Assembly: GCA_963806045.1 (NCBI GenBank)
Contig: CAWDWP010000020.1
Span: forward strand, 186,001-250,000
Direction of reading: 5' to 3'
Length of the DNA stretch: 64,000 nucleotides
Source of the DNA: DATCHW01 sp963806045
Lineage (GTDB): Bacteria > Bacteroidota > Ignavibacteria > Tepidaquicellales > Tepidaquicellaceae
Below are positions 37,460-48,216 of this stretch, in pieces. The notes below the pieces were generated by a model, which made no database searches, was not told where the DNA came from, and saw nothing but the letters and a program-made list of their open reading frames with translations. The position numbers were made by a program, and so were the translations under genes. Positions within the stretch are counted from its first letter, which is position 1, and every line of letters starts with the position of its first letter.

Positions 37460-38932
37460 TCACTTTATATAGTTCATTACCTTTGTTTCCCTGAATATTC
37501 TATTGGAATTCGTTTCATTAGCGGTTAAAGTGTAAATATAAACACCCGATGCTAAATTCAGGTTGTTTGAATTTAATGTAACATTGTACAATCCACTTGT
37601 TTGAATAGTATTTACGAGTGATGCGACTTCTTTTCCAAGAATATTATAAATTTTTACACTTACAAAACTATTTCTCAAAACCGAATAACTAATTACTGTA
37701 CTCGGATTAAATGGATTCGGATAATTCTGGAATAATTTATATTCATTTATAATTTGCCCCTCCAGTTTTCTAATGGAAACCGAATTTTCAATGTTTAATG
37801 TAAAATAGCATGAGGCATTAGCATTTGCTGTATCGGTTGCCATTACTTTTAAACTTATTGAACCTGCCGAGGTTGGAACGCCGGAAAATGTTCGTGTGCC
37901 GGGATTAAATGTCAGCCATGAAGGCAACGGGTTGTTATCATATAAAGTTGCAGTATAAGTCAATGTATTGTTTCCGTCATCATCAATAAAAGTGCTGTCC
38001 GGAAATGTATAATTGTATAAGTGTCCTACGGTATCGGTTTGATTTGGAATTTGATTTTTCAGGTAGGGAATAAAATTAGTGTACCTTAAACTATCTATTA
38101 TATTATCAACCTTAACCCAATAAGTATAGTATGTACTCATTGGCCAGTTACCGCGCGTGAAGAAAAGATATTTATTGTCTCTTGTTACATACGGGCAGCA
38201 ATCGTAAATATTCGTATTTATATTTGGTCCGAAAGATTTTGGGTTTGTCCATTTACCATTACTTTTATGATAACTGATACGTAAATCATTCGGCGATGCT
38301 AAACGAAAGAATATTATGTATGATTCATCTCTTGCTACAAAGAAATCATTTTCATCAGCATTAGTATTAATGGGAATTCCTAAACTTTGTATTGCGGTAT
38401 CCGAATTTTGAATAACTAACTTGCAAATGTCAGTATTACCGCCGGGATTCGATGCTACATAATAGTTTTTTAATTGAGTCTCCTGGAAATAATGTGATTG
38501 AAAGTTTGATGAAAGCAGCCTTATGGGAGTACTCCATCCAGTACTTGTTCTTGTTGCATAATATGTGCATCCCAGACCATTGACATCCTTCTGCACATAC
38601 ATTATGCTGTCATTAATCGAAAGCCCGGGAGCAACAAAACCTTCAAAAACCACAAATGGTCCCTGCCACATATTGCTGATATACTTGTAGCATTTCACTC
38701 TTGATATAGTTATCGGCCAGGTGTTTAATTCACAATAATATATTTCCTTGCCATCGGAACTTAAACTTATTCTTTCAACGGGGCGTAATCCGCTGCTTGA
38801 TTGTAATTGAAAAATTACCGGAGTTAGACCCGGTTGTGATTGTGCCAGATATAAACTATCCTGAGGAATCGGCTGAGAAAAACCGGAGCTTACTAAAAGC
38901 AGAAGAACGATTGCAAAGTAAATTGTTTTCAT
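37460..38932 (-). CDS. Secreted protein with Ig-like domain and type IX sorting domain
   Basis: A 490-residue exported protein. The signal peptide (MKTIYFAIVLLLLVSSGFSQ) leads into a TolB-like beta-propeller region (SLSSDGKEIYYCELN, VARDESYIIFF, VTRDNKYLFFTRG). A putative Ig domain follows (LPSWLTFNPGTRTFSGVPTS), and the C-terminal sorting domain carries YKLFQNYPNPFNPSTVISYS. The tail SRIFRETKVMNYIK-like end is normal for this class. It is the closest relative of the next gene, a tandem duplicate. Confidence 0.88.
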   Translation of the reverse strand: MKTIYFAIVLLLLVSSGFSQPIPQDSLYLAQSQPGLTPVIFQLQSSSGLRPVERISLSSDGKEIYYCELNTWPITISRVKCYKYISNMWQGPFVVFEGFVAPGLSINDSIMYVQKDVNGLGCTYYATRTSTGWSTPIRLLSSNFQSHYFQETQLKNYYVASNPGGNTDICKLVIQNSDTAIQSLGIPINTNADENDFFVARDESYIIFFRLASPNDLRISYHKSNGKWTNPKSFGPNINTNIYDCCPYVTRDNKYLFFTRGNWPMSTYYTYWVKVDNIIDSLRYTNFIPYLKNQIPNQTDTVGHLYNYTFPDSTFIDDDGNNTLTYTATLYDNNPLPSWLTFNPGTRTFSGVPTSAGSISLKVMATDTANANASCYFTLNIENSVSIRKLEGQIINEYKLFQNYPNPFNPSTVISYSVLRNSFVSVKIYNILGKEVASLVNTIQTSGLYNVTLNSNNLNLASGVYIYTLTANETNSNRIFRETKVMNYIK

Positions 38933-38951
38933 GATTTTAATTCTTTTTAAA

Positions 38952-40440
38952 TTATTTTATAAAGTTCATTACTTTGGATTCTTCAAAAACTTTACTGGAA
39001 TTTGATTCTTTTACTTTTATAGAATAAAAATATATACCAGACGATAAATTTAAATTATTCATATCCAGATTAATATCATACATCCCGCGTTTTTGAATGC
39101 TATTTACAAGAGTTGTAATTTCTTTTCCGAGAATGTCATATAATTTTAATGCTTACTTGACTATTATTCACTAACGAATAACTGATGACCGTACTTGGAT
39201 TAAATGGATTCGGATAATTCTGAAATAATTTATACTCATTAATTATTTGTCCCTCCATTTTTCTAATGGAAACCGAATTTTCAATGTTTAACGTAAAATA
39301 GCATGAAGCATTAGTATTGGCTGTATCAGTTGCCGTTACTTTTAAACTTAGTGAACCTGCCGAGGTTGGAACGCCGGAAAATGTTCTTGTGCCGGGATTA
39401 AATGTCAGCCATGAAGGCAAGGGACTATTATCATATAAAGTTGCAGTATAATTCAATGTATTGTTTCCGTCATCATCAATAAAAGTGCTGTCGGGAAATG
39501 AATAATTGAATAAATGTCCTACGGTATCTGTCCGGTTAGGAATTTGATTTTTCAGATATGGGATAAAATTAGTGTTCCTTAAACTATCTATCAGACCATC
39601 AATACGCACCCAGCGGATACTGACATCCGAATAATTTGGGTTAGTTCCCGTAGTATAAAACAGGTATTTATTATCCGACGACACAAAGGACCCCCACATT
39701 GCAAGTCCGAAGTTTATTGCAGAGCCTAAGTTCTTAGGGTTAGTCCAGCTATTATTTGTTTTATGATAGCTTACAAATAATTTTGATGAATTTCCCGAAT
39801 ATTTGGATATAATCATAAAAGACTCGTCTCTTGAAACAAAGAAATCTAAATTATCCACAGCACTGTTTAATGGCAGCCCTAAACTAACAGCAGTTGTGTC
39901 AGTACCATTCATAAACAATCTGCACCAGTCCGAAGCTCCTATACCCGGATTAGAAACTGATGAAATGTAATGATTCCCATTATTTGTAACCTGCAAATAA
40001 TGTGCTGAGTTTAGGTTATACAAGAATCTTTGCGGATTACTCCAGCCCGTACCGGTTCTATAGGAAAAGAGCGTCTGATAAGGTACTATGTTATTCTGAA
40101 AATACATTGTGTCTCCCGTTACAGATAAAGCCGGAGCCAGATAACCATTAAATAGATTAAAAGGACCTGTCCATTTATTTCCCGTATACTTGAAATATTT
40201 AATCGTATCACCTGCTGTAGGATAATAACTACGCACTACACTATAATAAATTTCTTTCCCGTCATTGGATATTGCTATCCTTTCCGCAGTAAACGATAAC
40301 GGACTTACCGGAAGGTTAAATACTTTCGGAGTGATTCCCGGAGGTGTCTGTGCCAGATATAAACTATCTGTCGGAATTGGCTGTCCAAAACACGTGTTTA
40401 AAAACAGCGAACAAATAATTGCGGTAATAAATGCTTTCAT
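38952..40440 (-). CDS. Tandem paralogue with Ig-like and type IX sorting domains (one frame shift)
   Basis: The 495-residue deduced protein shares the domain order and much sequence with 37460-38932. The long frame ends after SYSLVNNSQVSIKII at 39136, but removing one A near 39144-39147 gives SIKLYDILGKEI and continues to MNFIK and a stop at 38952. The repaired tail matches the paralogue, so one base is likely surplus. The signal is MKAFITAIICSLFLNTCFG. Only 19 bp separate it from the next copy, and I expect both to be on the cell surface or in the medium. Confidence 0.82.
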
Positions 40441-40686
40441 AATGTTTGTTTTAATTTCGTTAGTAAATTGTTTTGTTTATGTATACGCTTATAAATTTAC
40501 GATGGACAAAGGTATTCAGCAAAGACGGGTAATAAATCAGTGAAACTGCGAAATGATTAAGTATAAATTCTTTTGCAATCCGAATTAACGTCCGAAATAA
40601 GGAATTTCACTTAAAATTATGGGTAGTTCGCTTGAATTGATTATTTTAAAATTATGATATTTAGTAATTTCTTGTAATCATTATAA

Positions 40687-41725
40687 ATGGAAAAAAAGAC
40701 TTTAATAAAACTTCATATAATATTCTGGATAGTTTTATCATCCATTTCATTATTCGATTCATTTATATATAATATTGATTCATATTCTGCTCATCGGTAT
40801 ATAACACTATCTATTCGTTTACTGTTAAACATCATCACATTTTATTCGTTTTATTTCTTTGTATCAACACGAACATTCAACAAAAAGGGAATAACCTTTC
40901 TTGTTCTCTTTGAAATAGCATATCTGATAGTTTTCGGCTTTATATTCACTTTTCTCACATATTTTCCGTTTGCATACATTCAAGTCTCCTTCAAACCCTT
41001 TTGAATATACTCTTGCAAACGGAATAAAGAACAGAATATTTGTTATAATTGCTTACATCGCAATATTCTCCATCCTTGGTATCCTTTCAAAGGTTTCTTT
41101 GATATGGTACAGAAATCAGATTAAACAAAAGGAGACAGAGAAACAGAATATCTCAAATGAACTTGCAATGCTCAGGGCACAGATAAATCCGCACTTTTTA
41201 TTCAATACTTTGAATAACATAAAATCCCTGACTAAAAGCCTGCCTTCGAAAGCAATTAACAGCATCGATAAATTAATGAGCATAATGCAATATATGCTGT
41301 ACGAGTCTTCACAGGAATCCGTTCCGCTTGTAAATGAAATCGGACATATTAATAATTATCTCGACCTGGAGAAAATCAGGTACAGCGACACTGATTTTAT
41401 AGATTTTAAAATATCAGGTGATTATTCGAAAATACTTATACCGCCATTGATTTTTATGCCATTTATTGAGAATGCTTTCAAACACGGAAACAGACTTTGT
41501 CCTGCACCCGGAATTAAAATTGAAATCGACGTATTGAAATCAAACATACTTTTTGAAATAAGTAATTACACTAAAAATAATTTTGAAGCACAAAACAAGA
41601 ACAGCGGTTTCGGTCTTGTAAACATCAGGCGCAGACTTGATTTACTGTTCGATAATAAATACGAACTGAATATCGCTAATGAAAACAATACTTATTCAGT
41701 AAAACTTAAATTAATCATCCAATGA
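40687..41725 (+). CDS. LytS-type sensor histidine kinase (one frame shift)
   Basis: A 345-residue membrane kinase (two segments, 40687-41004 and 40970-41725, joined by a +1 shift near 40985). Four hydrophobic helices form an N-terminal sensor without a large extracytoplasmic domain. The His_kinase domain has the phosphoacceptor in RAQINPHFLFNTLNNIKSL, then the N-box IPPLIFMPFIENAFKHG and GFGLVNIRRRLDLLF. The stop codon overlaps the start of the LytTR regulator (ATGA), so they form one operon. Confidence 0.85.
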
Positions 41726-42438
41726 ACATAAATTGTATTGCCGTTGACGACGAACCATTGGCACTCGATATAATCAAAGATTACATATCCCAGGTGCCTT
41801 TTCTGAAGCTGATGAAAACTTTCAAAGACGGAATCAGCGTGATAGAATACCTGGCATCAAACAATGTTGATTTGATTTTTCTTGATATTGAGATGGGAGG
41901 AATATCAGGAACTCAATTGCTAAAAACACTTCAGAAAAAACCAAAAGTGATTATGACAACTGCATACAGAAATTATGCAGTCGATGCATTCGACCTCGAT
42001 GTAACGGATTATCTTCTTAAACCGTTTTCGTTTGAAAGATTCCTGAAAGCCGTTGATAAAGTTTATACTCTGCAAAATGAAAAGCAGCGGATTCCTGAAT
42101 CAGGCAGCAGTGATAAAGAATACTTCTTCGTAAAATCCAATTATAAAATGGTAAAGGTAAACTATGACGATATACTGTACATTGAAGGATTGAGTGAATA
42201 CATTATTATAAAAACGAAGACTGCCAATATAATCACACTGCAGAGTTTTAAAAATATTGAACAAACACTACCGGATTCCAGATTTGTAAGAATACATAAA
42301 TCATATATGGTTTCACTGAGTAAAATAGAATCTATAGAAGGACAATACGTTAAGATAGCGAATAAAGAATTACCAATAGGCAGCAAATACAAGGATAATT
42401 TCTTCAAAATTATTTCCTTAACGGGTAAAAAGACATAA
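41722..42438 (+). CDS. LytTR-family response regulator
   Basis: A 238-residue regulator. The receiver domain has the acidic pocket VDDEPLALD, phosphoacceptor D55 in IFLDIEMGG and lysine in DYLLKPFSF. The C-terminal LytTR DNA-binding domain starts near 130 (YFFVKSNYKMVKVNYDDILY) and ends GSKYKDNFFKIISL. It overlaps the kinase gene ahead by four bases and is 10 bp before the second kinase-like gene. Confidence 0.9.
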   Translation: MNINCIAVDDEPLALDIIKDYISQVPFLKLMKTFKDGISVIEYLASNNVDLIFLDIEMGGISGTQLLKTLQKKPKVIMTTAYRNYAVDAFDLDVTDYLLKPFSFERFLKAVDKVYTLQNEKQRIPESGSSDKEYFFVKSNYKMVKVNYDDILYIEGLSEYIIIKTKTANIITLQSFKNIEQTLPDSRFVRIHKSYMVSLSKIESIEGQYVKIANKELPIGSKYKDNFFKIISLTGKKT

Positions 42439-42448
42439 AAGATATCCG

Positions 42449-43481
42449 ATGCAAAGAAAACATACAATACTGATTCATACAATATTCTGGGTTACGATGC
42501 TGTTTTTAGTCGGACTCGAGACTATTCCTTCGATGGGTAAAATCACGTATGATATTATAGCAGCTGACTACTTTTTATATGTTATATCCTTCTTCGCACT
42601 TTTTTATTCGTTCTATTTCTTCATTAAAAAAGAACATCTGAATAAAAAGGGAATCAGAGCTTTAATCATATTCGGATTATTATTCCTTTTATTCATAAAT
42701 GTACCGATTGCATACATATACGTTCTTTCCCTTGCTAAAGAAGTTTTCAATTTGAACGGGAATGCATTCCTGATTGAATTCACAAAATACTATATGAGTT
42801 TTCTCGAATCGAATTTTCTGTTTGCAATGTCAGGCTCGCTTATGAAGATTGCATTGCTCTGGTACGATAATGTAATGAAGCAAAAAGAAATTGAGAAACA
42901 GCTGGTGTTGGGTGAACTTGCATTGCTCAGGTCTCAGATTAATCCTCAATTTCTATTTAATACTTTAACTAATATAAAATCACTGATTGAGTTACAGCCC
43001 GAAAAAGCTGTCTACAGCATCGAAAATCTTTCTGAAATAATGAGCTATATGCTTTACGAAACATCAGCCGATAAAGTCCTGCTGGATGATGAGATAAACA
43101 ATATCAATAATTATTTAAACCTTCAGAGTGTAAGATATAACAAAGATTTTATAAGTTTTAAGGTTACTGGTATGACAAACGGAAAATTTATACCTCCGTT
43201 GATATTTATGCCCTTTATAGAAAATTCTATTAAATACGCAGATGGCTCATCTCAAAACCCGGGAATTAAAATCAATCTCGATGTAAGAGAAAATAATTTA
43301 TCGTTTGAAGTAACAAATGCAGATAAAAGAAAATGCAGACCTTATTAAACCTGAAAATGAATTTAATATAACATCTATAAAACGCCGCCTTGATTTGATA
43401 TTTGGAAATAATTACAGCCTGGAAATAAAAAACGAAAACGATAAATATCTCATTAAATTGAATATTGAACTTACCGCATAA
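42449..43481 (+). CDS. LytS-type kinase homologue with the phosphoacceptor histidine replaced (one frame shift)
   Basis: A 343-residue protein that resembles the first kinase throughout: hydrophobic sensor helices, coil, then ALLRSQINPQFLFNTLTNIKSL. The key histidine of NPHFLFN is glutamine (Q167, codon CAA), so autophosphorylation at the usual site is not possible. The N-box IPPLIFMPFIENSIKYADG is intact. The frame breaks near 43325-43328 (a run of four A); removing one gives DKENADLIKPENEFNITSIK and ends with IELTA at 43481. It may be a pseudokinase partner of the adjacent kinase. Confidence 0.82.
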
Positions 43482-43679
43482 AATTTATTTCATCACTATG
43501 ATTTTCCTCGTCGAAATCAAAATCATTTCTACATTCCTGAATACCCTTTTTATTAAATGGAGATTATTAAATAATCATACTATTAATATTTTAATTAATT
43601 CTATTTAAAATACACAAATATTAATGTAATTTTATAATACTTAAATCTTCGGGGACTAATAATTAAAGGAGAATATATA

Positions 43680-44387
43680 ATGAAAAAAACTATTTTATTT
43701 TTATTTTTAGTAATTGCTGTTTTTACTTCAACAAATTCCTTTAGCAATGATTCCGGAATATCTGCTGTCGGAGGCAGCTGGGTTGTGATGAAAAATGAAC
43801 ATCCTTCCATCCAGATGGTAAGAGAAACTATAGATATTAATGTATTTAAGGATTATTATGATGTTGTTGCAGTCTTCACTTTTAAAAATCATACTGATGC
43901 CTGTTCAGTATTTATGGGCTTTCCCGAAACAGGAGGTGGTGACTTAAATTGTAATGCTGATTTATCCTGCTTTCTTATGTTCGAAACCAGTGTCGATGGT
44001 ATTCCGACAGAAGCTAAAAGGCAGCTTATTAGAAACGATGGAGATGATTATCTGGCTTACTGGATAAAAGAAGTATCTTTCGGAAAAGATGATACTAAAA
44101 AAGTAATAGTTCATTACCAATCTCCGCTTGGTTCAGGAGTTTCTGCTTATTATCAGGGGTTGGATAATTTCACACAATATTTATTCAGCGGAGGCAACTG
44201 GTTCGGAAAAGTTGAGGAAAGCAAGCTCAATGTTAATTTTAATATTCCGGTAATTGTCAGAGAAAATGACAGAGAAGGAAACATACTGAAACCGGGTATA
44301 AAAGAAGAAGCCGGCTCTTATACGTATTATCGCACAAATTGGGAGGCGGAAGAATACTTCTCCTTATGGTTCAGAATAAAAGAATAA
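43680..44387 (+). CDS. Secreted protein, DUF4424-like
   Basis: A 235-residue exported protein (signal MKKTILFLFLVIAVFTSTNS). It is beta-rich with segments RETIDINVFKDYYDVVAVFT and VFMGFPETGGGD resembling DUF4424-like proteins that bear on host- or surface-related functions of unknown type. Four cysteines near the middle (ACSV, LNCNADLSCF) may form disulfides. A good AAAGGAG ribosome-binding site lies 8 bases before the ATG. Confidence 0.6.
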   Translation: MKKTILFLFLVIAVFTSTNSFSNDSGISAVGGSWVVMKNEHPSIQMVRETIDINVFKDYYDVVAVFTFKNHTDACSVFMGFPETGGGDLNCNADLSCFLMFETSVDGIPTEAKRQLIRNDGDDYLAYWIKEVSFGKDDTKKVIVHYQSPLGSGVSAYYQGLDNFTQYLFSGGNWFGKVEESKLNVNFNIPVIVRENDREGNILKPGIKEEAGSYTYYRTNWEAEEYFSLWFRIKE

Positions 44388-44454
44388 TCCGGAATTTTAA
44401 AAAATTATTCTTTGACCAAGTCCGGTTACAACGGGATATTATATTTACTAATTT

Positions 44455-45186
44455 TTATATCCCAAATAAAACTCCCACGTTAAACTGAAGTGTTGAAATA
44501 GTACGGCTTGTTCCTATCGGATGTTTATCTCCTCCGAAATTTGGGTCCTTATCATCATTCAAATTTAAATATGAATTTGTTCTGTCATTATTAGTATATG
44601 ATGTAAAACTCTTGCCTATAAGATTAAGCATATTGTACCTTAAACTTATATCCAACGCAACTACTCCGATTTTAAACTCCGTCCCTGCTAATAACCCGAG
44701 CCCTATCCTGGACGCAGATGTCATACTATTGTTACTACTGTTTACAAGTGGGGTACCCTGATACTGGGATTCACCGCTGAATGTTGAAAATAGTAATTCA
44801 ATACTGACATAAGGTTTGATTGGCACTAAGGGAACTCCGAAACTATATTCGGGACCGATACCGATAATTAATGTATTTTGCTTGACGGTAAGATTTGCAT
44901 TATTAAATCCCGTTATATTTCCATCATTTTTGAACATTGCGTAGTTTATGTCTAATCTGCCTGCAATGACCAATAAATCAGCTTTAAAAGTTGCTCCTAA
45001 ATTAAATCCCCCTTTTAATCCATATTTAGTCCCGTTATAAAAATCCGTTACTTCTCCTGCGTAATCAGACATCGGAAGTGCAAATCCTAATTGAGGTCCA
45101 AGCGAAATATGAATCTGAGCCTTTGTGGTCGAAAATGTTATAAATAAAGAAATGATAACAAAAATTGTAAAAAATGACTTTTTCAT
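44455..45186 (-). CDS. Outer-membrane beta-barrel protein
   Basis: A 243-residue exported protein. The signal is FFTIFVIISLFITFSTTKAQ, followed by short beta strands (IHISLGPQLGFALPMSDYAG, YGLKGGFNLGATFKADLLVI) and the C-terminal strand STLQFNVGVLFGI ending in an aromatic-rich pattern of outer-membrane barrels. AAAGGAG precedes the ATG by 5 bases. It is convergent with the DUF4424-like gene. Confidence 0.75.
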   Translation of the reverse strand: MKKSFFTIFVIISLFITFSTTKAQIHISLGPQLGFALPMSDYAGEVTDFYNGTKYGLKGGFNLGATFKADLLVIAGRLDINYAMFKNDGNITGFNNANLTVKQNTLIIGIGPEYSFGVPLVPIKPYVSIELLFSTFSGESQYQGTPLVNSSNNSMTSASRIGLGLLAGTEFKIGVVALDISLRYNMLNLIGKSFTSYTNNDRTNSYLNLNDDKDPNFGGDKHPIGTSRTISTLQFNVGVLFGI

Positions 45187-45628
45187 ACTTACTCCTTTTG
45201 ATTTGAATGGTTTTATAATAAAATAAATTATTTTTAGAAATTAATCTATAAATAAACAAACAATTAAAAAGATTATAAAATTCTAAAAAATTAATAATTT
45301 GTATGTTTTTTGAAATGGTTTTATTCTGATTTTTTCAAAAAACGATGTTTTGGGCCCTCCCTTCCCACAGAAAAAAACAAAAGCATAATTGCTTTCACAA
45401 GTATTATATCGCCATTTAATATATCATTTGTTTTGTTTCCTCAAGTAACTAAATTCCATATAATAAATAATCCTTCAAAACTAACTCGGGATTATTACAT
45501 TTTAATTACTAAATGTTTTAATGAATTGGAATGTAAAGATGAAGGCTCATGCTTAGTTATATTCCTTATTTTAATTGGATAACTACAAATTATTTTTTAA
45601 CTCAAAAAGATTTTCAAAATCTCCTTTT
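45187..45628. other. Long intergenic region with an inverted repeat
   Basis: This stretch holds GTTTTTTGAAA paired with TTTCAAAAAAC at 45305-45343. A 90-codon open frame at 45310-45582 begins inside this repeat and overlaps the next gene's upstream ATG. It shows no family signature or ribosome-binding site, and I do not call it. The rest is AT-rich promoter-type DNA. Confidence 0.5.
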
Positions 45629-48178
45629 ATGAAAACATCGTTAAAACTTTTTATATTTCTGCTTTTATTTCTAATTGTTAATACATCATTTTCCCAGGAA
45701 TGGGTTCGTTTATTCAATGACCCGGCTGTGAACTTTTATGATGTTCAGAGTAAATTCTATGAATACTGGAAAGGAAAAACTCCTGAAAGAGGACAGGGCT
45801 GGATGATATTTAAACGATGGGAAAATTTTATGGAACCAAGGGTATATCCGACCGGTGTACGTCCTGATCCGGCAATAACTTATAAAGAAATAAAAAAGTA
45901 TAAACAACAGCACAGCGACAATATTAATGACCTGAGTAACTGGGTTTCATTAGGACCGTCAAGCTGGTTATCAATAAGTTATAATCCCGGAATTGGCAGA
46001 ATAAATTGTATAACTGTCCATCCGACAAACAGCAGTGTGCTTTTCGCAGGTTCGCCTTCGGGGGGTCTTTGGAAATCAACAAATAGCGGGGCTAACTGGT
46101 CTACTGCTACTGATAATCTTGAAGTGCTTGGAATCTCGAGTATCGTAATTAATCCTGCTAACCCGAACATTATGTATATTGCAACCGGTGACGGGGACGG
46201 TGGTGCCACCTACAGCATTGGAATATTAAAAAGTACAAATGGCGGACTAAACTGGAATACAACAGGATTCAGCTTTGTAGTATCATCGGGAGTAAGAATA
46301 AACAAACTCGTGATGAGTCCGGCTAATCCTGATATTTTAATTACTGTTTCCAATCTCGGAATTCACCGTTCAACAAATGGTGGAACTAACTGGACGCAAA
46401 TTATGGGTGGAAATATAAGAGACATTGAATTTCATCCGTCAAATCCTTCAATAATTTATGCGGTTGGTACGACATTTTATAAATCTACAGATGCAGGTGC
46501 AACTTTCAATATATCAGGTACGGGTTTGCCTTCGTCAGGTGTAAACAGATTTGCAATGGGTGTAAGTCAGGCAGGTCCTGATTATGTTTATGTACTTGCA
46601 AGCAGTTCTGCTAATTCGGGATTCTATGGATTCTACCGTTCTACTGATGCGGGAAACAATTTTGTTCAAACAATAAATACACCGAATATATTAGGGTACA
46701 ACTCGGACGGCTCATCCACAGGGGGACAGGGCACTTATGACCTTTGTGTAGCTGTGTCACCGTTAAATGTTAATGAGGTTTATACAGGCGGAATTAATAT
46801 TTGGAAATCTACTAATGCCGGCAATAATTTTATTTGCAACACTTTCTGGATTTATCCTACTTCAACGTATGGATATGTACATGCTGATGTTCACACAGTA
46901 GATTTTTTGGGAAATACTCTTTATGCGGGAACTGATGGAGGCCTTTTCAAATCTTCAAACTTTGGCACAAACTGGACTGATATTTCAGCGGGTATGTCAA
47001 TGACACAGTTTTACCGTTTCGGTGGAACTCCGCAGAACGCAGATTATTTAATCGGTGGTACACAGGATAACGGAACTAACCTTTACAATGGCGTTTGGAC
47101 TCACGTGCTTGGTGCAGACGGAATGGAAGCAGCCGTTGACCCTTCAAATCAAAATATTGTTTATGCCTGCAGACAAAACGGTGGATTATGCAGATCATAT
47201 AATGGGGGAATCAGTTTTGTTTCTATAGTAAGCAATATAACCGGCACCGGTGCATGGGTGACACCATATATATTAGACCCGGTAAATCCTGAAATTTTAT
47301 ATGCAGGGTATCAGGATATCTGGAAATCTACAGACAGAGGAAACTTCTGGACAAAACTGACAAACCTCAATGGTTCGACATTCCGTTCATTGGCAGTTGC
47401 TAAATCGAACAATAATTATATTTATGCAGCAACAAGCAACATTATATACAGAACCACAGACGGCGGTGTAAACTGGACAAGTATTACATCAGGACTGCCC
47501 GGGTATTCAATAACATACATCGATGTAAACACAACAGACGCGAATAAATTATGGATAACACTTTCCGGATATAATGCGGGATATAAAATTTATTATTCTT
47601 CCAATGCAGGAAATAACTGGACTAATATCAGCGGGGGTCTTCCGAATCTGCCGGCTAATTGTGTTGCATATTTACATCCTGACAGACTTTTTATTGGTAT
47701 GGATGTGGGAGTTTATTACAAGGATAATACAATGAGCGATTGGGCACCGTTTATGCTCAACATGCCAAATGTAGAAATAAGTGAGTTTGAAATATATTTA
47801 CCAACAAATAAAATACGTGCGGCAACTTATGGAAGGGGTATCTGGGAGTCGGCCATCCCTCCCGTTACAAGTATCAATTCAAATGGGAATAATATTCCTA
47901 CGAGCTATATTTTATACCAGAATTATCCAAATCCATTCAATCCCGAAACTATTATTGAGTTTGACCTTCCTAAAAAATCAAATGTCACGCTCAAAATCTT
48001 TAACATAATAGGACAGGAAATCAGAACGCTTTTACAATCCGATGTATCCGAGGGGCATAAGCTTATTCAATGGAATGGAAAAGATAATAACGGACAAATA
48101 GTAAATTCAGGAATATATATTTATGAATTGACAGCCGGAAATTTCAGAGACTCAAAGATAATGGTGATGATTAAATAA
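45629..48178 (+). CDS. Secreted BNR/sortilin-type beta-propeller with type IX sorting domain
   Basis: An 849-residue exported protein starting at ATG 45629, which opens a signal peptide MKTSLKLFIFLLLFLIVNTS. The central 650 residues are repeated propeller blades with the recurring SGGLWKSTNSGANWST, STNGGTNWTQI, KSSNFGTNWTDIS style of the BNR/sortilin class. The C-terminal sorting domain has YILYQNYPNPFNPETIIEF. It may be a surface glycan- or cell-binding protein, or a glycosidase-like propeller, but no catalytic residues are evident. Confidence 0.88.
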   Translation: MKTSLKLFIFLLLFLIVNTSFSQEWVRLFNDPAVNFYDVQSKFYEYWKGKTPERGQGWMIFKRWENFMEPRVYPTGVRPDPAITYKEIKKYKQQHSDNINDLSNWVSLGPSSWLSISYNPGIGRINCITVHPTNSSVLFAGSPSGGLWKSTNSGANWSTATDNLEVLGISSIVINPANPNIMYIATGDGDGGATYSIGILKSTNGGLNWNTTGFSFVVSSGVRINKLVMSPANPDILITVSNLGIHRSTNGGTNWTQIMGGNIRDIEFHPSNPSIIYAVGTTFYKSTDAGATFNISGTGLPSSGVNRFAMGVSQAGPDYVYVLASSSANSGFYGFYRSTDAGNNFVQTINTPNILGYNSDGSSTGGQGTYDLCVAVSPLNVNEVYTGGINIWKSTNAGNNFICNTFWIYPTSTYGYVHADVHTVDFLGNTLYAGTDGGLFKSSNFGTNWTDISAGMSMTQFYRFGGTPQNADYLIGGTQDNGTNLYNGVWTHVLGADGMEAAVDPSNQNIVYACRQNGGLCRSYNGGISFVSIVSNITGTGAWVTPYILDPVNPEILYAGYQDIWKSTDRGNFWTKLTNLNGSTFRSLAVAKSNNNYIYAATSNIIYRTTDGGVNWTSITSGLPGYSITYIDVNTTDANKLWITLSGYNAGYKIYYSSNAGNNWTNISGGLPNLPANCVAYLHPDRLFIGMDVGVYYKDNTMSDWAPFMLNMPNVEISEFEIYLPTNKIRAATYGRGIWESAIPPVTSINSNGNNIPTSYILYQNYPNPFNPETIIEFDLPKKSNVTLKIFNIIGQEIRTLLQSDVSEGHKLIQWNGKDNNGQIVNSGIYIYELTAGNFRDSKIMVMIK

Positions 48179-48216
48179 AAATGTGAATCAAAAAAAGGCT
48201 AATGTGCTCTGTATTT

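Noticed and set aside
45310..45582. 90-codon open frame before the BNR gene
   Set aside because: It begins inside an inverted repeat, has no ribosome-binding site or family signature, and overlaps the next gene's leader.
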